A stretch of DNA of 64,000 bases from assembly GCF_008693105.1 (NCBI RefSeq), contig NZ_VXKK01000026.1, forward strand, positions 62,001 through 126,000, in the 5' to 3' direction. The notes beneath the pieces were generated by a model that saw only the letters and a program-made list of their open reading frames with translations, had not been told where the DNA came from and searched no databases. The translations under genes and the position numbers were made by a program. Below, piece by piece: positions 44,585-52,802 of the stretch. Position 1 is the stretch's first letter. The number at the start of each line of letters is the position of its first letter. The stretch is from Corynebacterium flavescens. GTDB lineage: Bacteria > Actinomycetota > Actinomycetes > Mycobacteriales > Mycobacteriaceae.

Positions 44585-46580
44585 TGGCGTTATCTTTCTT
44601 GTATAGAGAGTTTGCCGTTTGGACGTTGCGTTCGAAGTTGACTTCTAGACGTACTGCAGTGTCCTTGGGCTGAAATACGTCCACGAGCAACTCTTGGTGT
44701 TCTTCAAATAGCGCTGTCTTGAGAGACTCTTCTACGCTCCCACTAAGAGTGTCGAGCGAAGCTTCGGATGAGGAATCACGAATTCCCATCACCGATGGAA
44801 CTGCGATTCCAACTTGGCGAAGGTTCTCTAGGATATTGCCCTGGTCAGAATCAACAATTGGTGTGACTGAAAGCTCCACAGGGAGTTGGCTCGGAGGTAT
44901 AGCCACATCCAATTGAAAGGTGGTGATCGTCCCACCTGCAGTCTTTCTTAAGCTCTGTACGCGAGAATCGTAGGTCGGTCGAGGCTTGGAGACAGATGAG
45001 TTAGGCCGCGGCTTCTTCTTTTTGGTATCGACGCTGCTGTTTCCTGTTCCGCCAATGGCATTGGAAATTAGAGAACCAAGGGATTGTGAAAGTGCGGTTG
45101 CAGCTTTAAGGTGCTGAGACTTTGCATGCGAGTTTCCTGCAGTACCAGTGCTTCTAACCATTTCTTTGAGGCGTCTGAAGAAGATGCTGACTGGATTATT
45201 CGTGCTATTCCAGAAGCCTCTCAAGAGCTCGTGGTCTTGGGTAATCGTTTCATAGTTCCATTGGTGATGACCGGCAGGTTCGCTTCTTGCAAAAACAATG
45301 TCGGCATCTTCATCTGCGATAAAAACTCCGCAATAGGGCTTTCCTGTGGTCGCCTCTGGAGCTTTGTAGTACTCGACAATCATCCTTGGGTTGCGAATTG
45401 TTGCGATGTGACTGGAAACGTCCTTATCAATTATGGTATCGACAATTTTTATTGGCTTAGGGAGATCGATCAGGGACAAAGTTCCCAGTACTTTTTTAGG
45501 CCGAATACTTGCTAGCCTGGTCACCCGGCCATTAAAAAAGTGTTCCCAAGCGTTCATCGGTGCATCTTGGTGCTCAATAGCTTGGACAAAGGCATCTATA
45601 AATCTCCGTAAGGCTTTGTCTTCGTCCGGATTGATGATCTTTACCGGTTCGCCCTTGAAGGAAACCAGAAACTCAATGGGATCCATTCCCGTATCAACAT
45701 CGATCATGTGGGGCCAAGCCCAGCGAGTCAGTGAGTTTGCTATTTCCTGCAGGATACCGCGCTGGCGTTGCTCTAAAGGCACGATATCTGATTCTTCAGT
45801 TTCAGTACTCGCTGACATATCTGGGCTGAGGATCATAATAGAGGTACCGGTCGGGCGCTCCTCAGTAAAGTGTGCATCTAGCCCCAATAATGAAGCAATT
45901 CGATCGGCGGTTTCGCCCTCGAAGGGCTCGGCATATTCTGTGCGGTCGATTCCCGTTTCTTCAATTGCATGCTCACCCCACCAATGCCGGCCTGTATATG
46001 CGACTCCGTCTGCGTTGAAGTCTTCGGAGTTTGACATAGCTATCAAGCGGTGGACGCGTCGGTTGTTTTCATCGACAGTTCGCGTGTAGACCACGACGGT
46101 GTTCACCTCACTTGCAATGAAGAAGACTCCTTTTCCGAAGCCGTAGGTTCCGCCTGCCAAGACCTTGGAGTCGCTGCGCCCAATGTTGCGTATAAAGGAA
46201 TTGAAGTCTGTTGGTCCGTCGACAGCAGCGGTAGCTTTGCTAGGTCCCCGTAGTCCATGAGTTCCGGAATCGCTAACACATAAAGCGGTGATGCTATTTT
46301 GTCCGAGAGCTTTCTCGAGCTCTGGGATTCCGACGAAGTCATTTCCAAAGACTTCTTGTCGGAGGGTGGACACTTGATCCGCGAATAGCTCGCGGAAATC
46401 AATCGCAAATGTCACGCCATCGTCGGTGGAAGCCCTATCTCGAGCATCCCAACTATTCTGGAGAGTTTCACGGGTAAACATGTCCCAAGCTGATAGGGCT
46501 TGGCTTTTCATCGTACGTGTTACAGAGGTGGCGTATACGTCACCTGAGGGATCAAAAGGCTTTTTGTGATGGTAGGGCAT
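44577..46580 (-). CDS. Second GHKL-type ATPase of the Z1 system
   Basis: A 667-residue protein. Motif I is RETLQNSWDARD (Glu38, Asn42, Asp45), motif II CVSDSGTHGLRG and motif III GTYGFGKGVFF, giving a GHKL ATP pocket distinct from the one in the 427-residue partner. About 200 residues of unassigned middle region follow, then a Lys/Pro/Ser-rich linker (KKKKPRPNSSVSKPRP) and a beta-rich C-terminus (ITTFQLDVAIPPSQLPVEL). It starts 5 bp after the nuclease gene. The role is probably ATP-dependent conformational gating on DNA. Confidence 0.82.
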   Translation of the reverse strand: MPYHHKKPFDPSGDVYATSVTRTMKSQALSAWDMFTRETLQNSWDARDRASTDDGVTFAIDFRELFADQVSTLRQEVFGNDFVGIPELEKALGQNSITALCVSDSGTHGLRGPSKATAAVDGPTDFNSFIRNIGRSDSKVLAGGTYGFGKGVFFIASEVNTVVVYTRTVDENNRRVHRLIAMSNSEDFNADGVAYTGRHWWGEHAIEETGIDRTEYAEPFEGETADRIASLLGLDAHFTEERPTGTSIMILSPDMSASTETEESDIVPLEQRQRGILQEIANSLTRWAWPHMIDVDTGMDPIEFLVSFKGEPVKIINPDEDKALRRFIDAFVQAIEHQDAPMNAWEHFFNGRVTRLASIRPKKVLGTLSLIDLPKPIKIVDTIIDKDVSSHIATIRNPRMIVEYYKAPEATTGKPYCGVFIADEDADIVFARSEPAGHHQWNYETITQDHELLRGFWNSTNNPVSIFFRRLKEMVRSTGTAGNSHAKSQHLKAATALSQSLGSLISNAIGGTGNSSVDTKKKKPRPNSSVSKPRPTYDSRVQSLRKTAGGTITTFQLDVAIPPSQLPVELSVTPIVDSDQGNILENLRQVGIAVPSVMGIRDSSSEASLDTLSGSVEESLKTALFEEHQELLVDVFQPKDTAVRLEVNFERNVQTANSLYKKDNANG

Positions 46581-46585
46581 AGTCT

Positions 46586-47578
46586 CTATCGAATGTATGT
46601 GGGGAAGTCTCTGTGTCCAGGAACGCTCGCAGGCCCTGCAAGGTCGATGGAATAAGAGAGGTTTTGGATACGATTTTGGTCGTTAACTAACTTGACTTGG
46701 GGAAAATCCCGTGTGATTTCAAACTCATGTACATCTACGGCGAAATAGCTGCCGAATTTTTGGCGGTTCTGTTTGCTGAAAAAATCAATGCCGAACTCTT
46801 GTGTTTGCTCAATAAAGCGCTCCACATCAAACTCTGAGAAAGCATTCAGCTTTTCTATCAAGTTAGGAATCGAGATCGGACCGTCTAGATGGCGCTCATA
46901 TCGTCGAAAAACTAGAACTAAGGGCTTGTCATTCAGAGTGTCTAGTTGATCCGCACCGTGGATAGTGGCGAGGAGCCTCTCTGCTGAAGAAGTCGCTTTG
47001 CATTCCACCGCGCAATCTGAGAACTCAAAGTCGTGCTTTCCGCTCTGGGGACCAAACCAAGACTCGAGGGGATGAGGAGAGTTGTCTTCAAATAGTCCGA
47101 TAAGCACTTCAAGCTCGGCTAAGAGGCCTACTTCGGTCTCGGGTGAGATTGGCGCATGCTTGGCTCCTGCGAAAAGGCGGCGCCATTTTGCTAACTGCCC
47201 AGCAACATCCTGCGGGCCAGTGTGGGGGTTCTCATCGAGGAAGTTCAGGATTTCGTCAATGAAGAAGTAGAAGATAGCTTCATGATTCAGGTCTTTCAGG
47301 GCAAGACGCGTTTGAAATGCTCTAACGCCGTTACTGTTCAGACGAGAACTCTTTGTTAAGTGGATCGCAAGGCTTCTACGGTCTTCAGTAAATATCTCCA
47401 AATCTTTGGCACTACATGGAATATCAATTCCAATCTCGCCGTTTTCCTGAACAAAGCAGATGACTGGGCCTGCTTCGATTTCTACACCCGACTCGAGAAC
47501 CCATTCTTGACCAGGCTTGAGCGAATCATCTTTCCGAGCGGCCTGAAAGAGGAACGCAGCTCTATCGAACGCTGGCAC
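46586..47578 (-). CDS. PD-(D/E)XK nuclease-like protein (DUF4420 type)
   Basis: A 330-residue protein. The nuclease core is LLAELEVLIGLF (Glu155), GKHDFEFSD (Asp183) and AVECKAT (Glu192, Lys194), so all catalytic positions of the PD-(D/E)XK fold are kept. It is the likely cutting subunit of the system. The N-terminal 140 residues are beta-rich and may contact partners. The GTG start overlaps the Z1 stop by one base (TAGTG), a strong sign of coupling. Confidence 0.85.
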   Translation of the reverse strand: MPAFDRAAFLFQAARKDDSLKPGQEWVLESGVEIEAGPVICFVQENGEIGIDIPCSAKDLEIFTEDRRSLAIHLTKSSRLNSNGVRAFQTRLALKDLNHEAIFYFFIDEILNFLDENPHTGPQDVAGQLAKWRRLFAGAKHAPISPETEVGLLAELEVLIGLFEDNSPHPLESWFGPQSGKHDFEFSDCAVECKATSSAERLLATIHGADQLDTLNDKPLVLVFRRYERHLDGPISIPNLIEKLNAFSEFDVERFIEQTQEFGIDFFSKQNRQKFGSYFAVDVHEFEITRDFPQVKLVNDQNRIQNLSYSIDLAGPASVPGHRDFPTYIR

Positions 47579-50331
47579 TACTTGTCTCCATCTTCAAACT
47601 CATTAGAGAAAGCCTCTTCTTCAGACTCTTGAATCAAGCGCATTGTTTCAGCGTCGATCGGTTCTTTCGCGCTGACGTAGTCTGCGGTGATGTCGGGGTT
47701 GTTTGAATTCGGGAAGAAGAGTCCAATGCCGATGATCGTCTCTACTGCATCTAGGTCTTTCCTCCGGTTCCTTATATCGATCTCTTTGCCAGATTTTGAG
47801 AACCGTTTCTGTGTGGTTTTGGAAAGTGGATTGATTGCGTAGATAGCGAGGTGTCCCACATCAGAGCCCACATGTTCCTCGTATGCGTCCAGCAGCCTTG
47901 ATTCCGTAGTTCCCTCAGTACTCGAAAGCTCTTTCAGTATTTGTGACCGAGCAGCGGAATCGATATCCGCGGTATTGATGCGATCCATTGAACCTACCAA
48001 GGCTTTTATGTTCGCTACATTCGGATTTGAATTCGCGATCATTTGTGAGCGGTTGATTAGCGGGAGATTTGTCCCGAGGCCCAAGTCTATGGTCTCTTCA
48101 TCGTCCTTATGGCTCTTTCCATAGAAAGAGACGTCCCAACTACGAATCGAATCTGTATCGTGCTCGCGCTTCAGGTACTTCTTCAGCAGTGCTGCGTCGT
48201 TCTTTCCTAGATTCGATTCCTCGTAAATGGTGTAGTTGTCCAAGAACTCTTCGATGATGGAAGGGGAGATGCCTCGGAAAACTTGCGTGCCGTTGCTCTT
48301 GGGAATTTCGCGCACACCAGCTGACTTGATCTCAGCAACGAGCCTTTTGGTCGCTTCAATGTTCGACTCTAGCCACTGCCTGTCTTTGTGCCGAAAAAGG
48401 ATCGTTTGAACCTTTTGCCCTGAATAGCTAATGCTTGCGGGGCGGCTGTCTTGTTGTTTCGCGCGGGCGGTGACTTCCATGGAGGGATGAACTCGAATTC
48501 GTGCTTGGAAGTCCATTGGGGTGAGGTTCTCTTTTGTATAGCGTGAGAGGTCGCGTCGGAGATCCGCTTCGACTAATGATAGATCTTGGAACCAAGACTC
48601 CAGCTCCTCCGTCATCCAGATACGAGGCAGGTCGCCGTAACCATTCCTGAACCCAAACCATCGGCCCATCTGAAGCAGAGTGTCATAGGCAGTAGCAGTT
48701 CTTACAAAGTAGCTTGAAACTAATCCTTCAAGAGTTAATCCTCTTGCAAGCGTGTTTCCACCAACGGCAATGACGGTCAAAGGACGTCCGGTGCTGTAGT
48801 CTAGGCGGTGTTCAGATATTCCGTTATCCATAACAACCTCGATGTCATTGAGGACGCGGGGAATATAAGCGTCTACTTCCTCAAAGGTAAGCGGTTTGTA
48901 CCCTAGTTGCTCCGGAGGCACCGTAGAGATCTCCGATTCCCACTGCTTACGAAGCTCGTTGCGCAGATTATCCTTCTTGTAGTGAGATTTGAGAATACGT
49001 ACGTGTTCGGCGATTAGGTCGCGTAGTTGTTCGTGAGCGACAGTTCGAACGGCGGTGTGGACCAGCATTGAAGAATGCTTGGAGGCTTGACCTCGGGCAT
49101 GTCGTGCGGCAGTGGCGAGGATAAACCAACGGATTGCTTCGTCGAGTGAATCGGGAATGCTAGGGTCCCAGGCTTCTCCTCCGTTCTTCTTGCTCGGCGG
49201 GCGAGTCTGGTCTACTTCGGATTCGTCGATGGTGCGTATCATATTGAGTCCGTCGGATTCGATATATTCTTCACCCGACAGCGGGGCTCGCCCAAAAATG
49301 GTCTCAGTTCCGAAGTAACCATTCGGCATCGGGAGCACGTGGATGAAGTCCTTCGGGTAAATATCTTGGTCCTCATTAGGGTCGATGAGGATGTTTGCGA
49401 ACGGAGTCGCAGAATATGCAACGTAGGCAGTCTTGCTGTTTCTCAAAAGCTCGCGTATTTGGGCATTAATCCTCGAGACTTCTGACTGGGCTTTGGGCGA
49501 AACATTGATGCTTGCTTGGTCTGATTCATCGTCGATGACCAAGATAGGAAGCTCTTTGGTCGAAGTCCCACCATTTTTGAGGAGCTGGTTAAGAGCCTTT
49601 AAGACGTGTCCATTCTTCTTTACCACGGCAATCATTCTGTTATCAGAGTTGCTGAAGAAGGAACTCGCATTGTTATGGTTGGCAAGAAACTTGGACTTGT
49701 TGAAGTCGGATTCAATGTCGGTAAGGTGTATCCATCCAGACGTGCCAGAAATTAATTGTTCGTCAATACGCGCTTGAGTTTGTTTGCGGAGATTATCAGT
49801 TAATCCAGCCAAGACAATGATGAGTCGATAACCTACATCGGCAGCTTTTGCTATCAGCGAGATAAAGTTCGTCGTCTTACCGCTTTGTACGTAACCAAGA
49901 ACGAGGCCGCGAACGTTAATGGTTGACTCCGCTGGGGGGCGCAGGGAACCGAGTGTGACACTGGAAGCTGCGTCAACGTCATTGAGAGCGGCACCAAGAA
50001 TTGGTTCAAGTACTTGTTTTACGTGCGGCCAGTAGATGTGGTCTTGTTCTCGAGGGCCGCTGTACCAACTGCCTTTTTCCAGTTCCTTCCTGTTCGTGAT
50101 GTCAATTCCCTCATACTTAGCAATCTTCCCAGTTTCGCGTAGAAAGCGGGATCGTGCCTCTTCCATGACCTCTGCCGGAGGTTGTGCGTATGGGTTAGAA
50201 CAGACCTTTTCAATTGCCGCGTCAATTGAGTGGCCTGAGCCCACTATGTCTCTGATTATGTCGAGAATGTAGCTTACTTCTCGGCTGACGGAGCTATCTG
50301 ACATTTTCGTTTCCCTTACCTGAGTAGACAC
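47578..50331 (-). CDS. Z1-domain SF2-like ATPase/helicase
   Basis: A 917-residue protein. Walker A is LGYVQSGKTTNFISL (about 145-159), Walker B LPILVIDDESDQAS and motif III AYSATPFANILID. The Z1 signature TVIAVGGNTLARGLTLEGL with DTLLQMGRWFGFR holds the arginine-finger region of the second RecA-like lobe. Z1 proteins are predicted SF2-type DNA translocases in restriction-like systems. GTG 50331 follows a TAATGT box by 8 nt; ATG 50304 with AAGGGA upstream is an alternative. It heads the six-gene operon. Confidence 0.9.
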   Translation of the reverse strand: MSTQVRETKMSDSSVSREVSYILDIIRDIVGSGHSIDAAIEKVCSNPYAQPPAEVMEEARSRFLRETGKIAKYEGIDITNRKELEKGSWYSGPREQDHIYWPHVKQVLEPILGAALNDVDAASSVTLGSLRPPAESTINVRGLVLGYVQSGKTTNFISLIAKAADVGYRLIIVLAGLTDNLRKQTQARIDEQLISGTSGWIHLTDIESDFNKSKFLANHNNASSFFSNSDNRMIAVVKKNGHVLKALNQLLKNGGTSTKELPILVIDDESDQASINVSPKAQSEVSRINAQIRELLRNSKTAYVAYSATPFANILIDPNEDQDIYPKDFIHVLPMPNGYFGTETIFGRAPLSGEEYIESDGLNMIRTIDESEVDQTRPPSKKNGGEAWDPSIPDSLDEAIRWFILATAARHARGQASKHSSMLVHTAVRTVAHEQLRDLIAEHVRILKSHYKKDNLRNELRKQWESEISTVPPEQLGYKPLTFEEVDAYIPRVLNDIEVVMDNGISEHRLDYSTGRPLTVIAVGGNTLARGLTLEGLVSSYFVRTATAYDTLLQMGRWFGFRNGYGDLPRIWMTEELESWFQDLSLVEADLRRDLSRYTKENLTPMDFQARIRVHPSMEVTARAKQQDSRPASISYSGQKVQTILFRHKDRQWLESNIEATKRLVAEIKSAGVREIPKSNGTQVFRGISPSIIEEFLDNYTIYEESNLGKNDAALLKKYLKREHDTDSIRSWDVSFYGKSHKDDEETIDLGLGTNLPLINRSQMIANSNPNVANIKALVGSMDRINTADIDSAARSQILKELSSTEGTTESRLLDAYEEHVGSDVGHLAIYAINPLSKTTQKRFSKSGKEIDIRNRRKDLDAVETIIGIGLFFPNSNNPDITADYVSAKEPIDAETMRLIQESEEEAFSNEFEDGDK

Positions 50332-50339
50332 CGTTTAAG

Positions 50340-50345
50340 ACATTA
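50340..50345 (-). promoter_or_regulatory. -10 hexamer of the Z1 operon
   Basis: On the minus strand TAATGT is followed by 8 nt and GTG 50331. If it is used, the operon mRNA begins without a leader. Confidence 0.4.
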
Positions 50346-50380
50346 CATTGGCAGCGTTCCGGTGTCGTCGAGACCGACAA

Positions 50381-51751
50381 TTAGACCCGAAGCGGCACTG
50401 CATCAACCTTGTGCCGCCCGGTGGCGTAGTAGATGCCGGTCATGAGCACGATGAATCCGACACCGACGCCGAGGGAGACGCGGTAGTCGGCCTGCCAGAC
50501 CATGATGCCGAAGGTGAAGATGATAAACGCGATGGCGATGTACTGCCCCCAGGGCCAGAAGGGCACCTTGTAGGTGAGCTGGGCAAGGTCGGCCTTGTCC
50601 ATGCCGCGGCGGGAGTAGACGTGGGCAAGCAGGATCATCAGCCAGACGAAGATGGTGGCGAAGGTCGCCAGGGAGGCGATGATGGCGAATACATTCTCGG
50701 GGATAACGGCGTTGAGGATGGTGCCGACGATCATCACGATGACGAGGATGACGGTGGACATGACAGGAATGCCTCGCAGCTGCTTGGACATCACGGCGGG
50801 GGCGAGGTTCTGCTTGGCCAGGCCGGTGAGCACGCGGCCGGCGCCGAAGAGGTCGGCGTTGATGGCGGAGAGCGCGGCGGTAATCACCACGAAGTTGAGC
50901 AGGCCGGCGGCCCAGGAGACACCCAGGGAGCTAAAGATCTGCACGAAGGGGGATTCATCGCCGGTGATGGAACGCCAGGGGTTGAGCATCAAGATGACGA
51001 GGATGGCCAGGACGTAGAAGAGCAGGATGCGCACGGGCACGGTGTTGATGGCCTTGGGCACGGAGACCTCGGGGTCCTCGGCCTCAGAACTGGCGACGCC
51101 GATGATCTCAGTGCCGCCGAAAGCAAAGAGCACCAAGATGAAAGAGGCGATAAGGCCCTCGGCGCCGTTGGGGAAGAATCCGCCATCGTTGACGAGGTTG
51201 GCAGGGCCGGTGGTGGTGGAGGCTCCGGAAAGCCCGAAGACCAAAATGGCGGCACCGCCGATGATCATGGCAACCACCGCGCCGACCTTGATGGTGGTAA
51301 AGGCGAACTCGAGCTCGCCGAAGGCGCGCACGCCGGCGACGTTGGCGGCGCCCACAATGAGTAGGGTCACCGCCACCCAGACCCATTGCGAGACATCGGG
51401 GAACCACAGCTTCATGTAGATGCCAATCGCCGTGAGATCCGCCAGAGCCACGATGACCATCTCAAAGGCGAACATCCAGCCGGTGATGTAGCCGGCCCAG
51501 CCACCCATGTAGGCACGTGCGTACTCCGCGAAGGAGCCGGTGATGGGGTTGCGCACGGCCATCTCACCGAGGGCGCGGAGCATGAAGTAGACCACGGCGC
51601 CGCCGAGGAGATACACCAAAAGTACCGACGGCCCGGCCGCCTGGATGGCGCCAGCAGAGCCGTAGAACAGGCCGGTTCCAATGGCTGAGCCCAGTGCGAT
51701 GAAGTGCAAGTGGCGGTGTTTGAGGCCCGCGCGCGGAGAGGTTCCGGACAT
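50381..51751 (-). CDS. APC-superfamily amino-acid permease
   Basis: A 456-residue transporter with 12 helices. IALGSAIGTGLFYGSAGAIQ in helix 1 and FAFGGTEIIGVASSEAEDP in helix 6 are the AAT-family substrate motifs. Sequence style is close to CycA/AroP/PheP permeases, and an aromatic-amino-acid permease lies between odhA and a DEAD helicase gene in C. glutamicum, so PheP-like function is possible. AGAAGGA precedes ATG 51751. It is the first backbone gene right of the island. Confidence 0.85.
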   Translation of the reverse strand: MSGTSPRAGLKHRHLHFIALGSAIGTGLFYGSAGAIQAAGPSVLLVYLLGGAVVYFMLRALGEMAVRNPITGSFAEYARAYMGGWAGYITGWMFAFEMVIVALADLTAIGIYMKLWFPDVSQWVWVAVTLLIVGAANVAGVRAFGELEFAFTTIKVGAVVAMIIGGAAILVFGLSGASTTTGPANLVNDGGFFPNGAEGLIASFILVLFAFGGTEIIGVASSEAEDPEVSVPKAINTVPVRILLFYVLAILVILMLNPWRSITGDESPFVQIFSSLGVSWAAGLLNFVVITAALSAINADLFGAGRVLTGLAKQNLAPAVMSKQLRGIPVMSTVILVIVMIVGTILNAVIPENVFAIIASLATFATIFVWLMILLAHVYSRRGMDKADLAQLTYKVPFWPWGQYIAIAFIIFTFGIMVWQADYRVSLGVGVGFIVLMTGIYYATGRHKVDAVPLRV

Positions 51752-51833
51752 GGAGATCCTTCTATCTAAAAGAGAAAAGTGATTGCTTTAACCCAAGTAT
51801 CTTCTAAGAAAAACTAATTCCCGGCAAACCGTC

Positions 51834-52676
51834 TCAAGCGCTCAGCGCCCGGGCGACTGCATCCGCCATGGCTTGCTGCCCCGCGTGGGTGGGGTGCATG
51901 GGGAAGGAACCGGTGTTCTCCCCAGTGAAATCCACCCAGGGATCGGGGGAGCAGCCGGTGTGTTGCGCGGCGTCGTCGGGCAGCACGAAAAGGGCGCCGT
52001 GGCGTGCAGCGGCGTCCGCTACCGCCAGGTTGATGTCCTGAATTGATTGCGAAAGCCACTGCCTATCCGTCGCGGCCAGGGGAGCAATGGCCGCGCAATC
52101 ATCCGTGGAGGTGATAAGCGGCATATAACCAGTGGCGACGACGCGGGCGTTGGGCGCGCGCTTGGCGAGTTCCTCATAAAGCACATCAAGGCGCCGCGGA
52201 AGATCGGAAATCTCCAGCGCGATCTGCTGGCCGTGCTCCTGCTGGCAGGTTGATTCCTGGGCGCCTCGCTCGAGGCACGAGGCCATGAGGATGAAGCTGG
52301 CGTCGTTGCCGCCGATGCTCAAAGTCACGAGATCCGTTATCGGGGTCAGTGCGTCTACCTGGGGAGGATGCTCGCCGGCGGAGCTGAGTACGTCGAGCGT
52401 GGTCGCACCCTGGCAGGTGACGTTGGCGAGCGTTTCTACGTCAAGCTCCTTGGCCAGAAGCTCCGGATAGGAGTCTTGGGCGCGCACGCAGGTATTGGGA
52501 GGATCCAATGGAAGCGCAGTCGAGCCCATGGCGGAATAGGAATCCCCCAGGGCGACGTAGACTTCTGGACTCCAAGGTGCCGGAGATTCTTCAGTGGACT
52601 GGCTGGGAGGGGCAGGCTGCGAGGAGCATCCCGCAAGGAGGCCCACACCGAGGATGACAGCCGCCAGTTTCTTCAT
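51834..52676 (-). CDS. GDSL/SGNH-family esterase lipoprotein
   Basis: A 280-residue lipoprotein. The signal MKKLAAVILGVGLLAGC ends in lipobox LAGC. SGNH blocks are present: ALGDSYSAMG with the nucleophile Ser, SIGGNDASF with the block III Gly-Asn, and MHPTHAGQQAMADA with the catalytic His. It probably hydrolyses acyl esters of lipids or glycans on the outer face of the membrane. ATG 52676 follows TACCAT (52684-52689) by 7 nt; ATG 52685 lies within that box and is less likely. Confidence 0.85.
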   Translation of the reverse strand: MKKLAAVILGVGLLAGCSSQPAPPSQSTEESPAPWSPEVYVALGDSYSAMGSTALPLDPPNTCVRAQDSYPELLAKELDVETLANVTCQGATTLDVLSSAGEHPPQVDALTPITDLVTLSIGGNDASFILMASCLERGAQESTCQQEHGQQIALEISDLPRRLDVLYEELAKRAPNARVVATGYMPLITSTDDCAAIAPLAATDRQWLSQSIQDINLAVADAAARHGALFVLPDDAAQHTGCSPDPWVDFTGENTGSFPMHPTHAGQQAMADAVARALSA

Positions 52677-52683
52677 GTTCGTC

Positions 52684-52689
52684 ATGGTA
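52684..52689 (-). promoter_or_regulatory. -10 hexamer of the SGNH lipoprotein gene, leaderless start
   Basis: On the minus strand TACCAT is followed by 7 nt and ATG 52676, the first residue of a canonical lipoprotein signal. Confidence 0.4.
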
Positions 52690-52802
52690 GCCCAGCCGTC
52701 GCAGTGTGACAGGCGCCGGGAGTGTGGCCAGGGTGTGTTTATGCCCATCATCGGGTGGACGAATAGTCTTTGCTGGCGTAGTCGCGTACTGTGGAGCGAG
52801 CA

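Noticed and set aside
39283-50380. Integrase, tRNA attachment site or flanking direct repeats for the island
   Set aside because: I compared both junctions by eye and found no recombinase gene, no tRNA and no convincing direct repeat.
50348-51364. 338-codon plus-strand frame rich in Gly, Asp and Glu
   Set aside because: Exact antisense of the amino-acid permease; its composition is that expected from the complement of membrane-helix codons.
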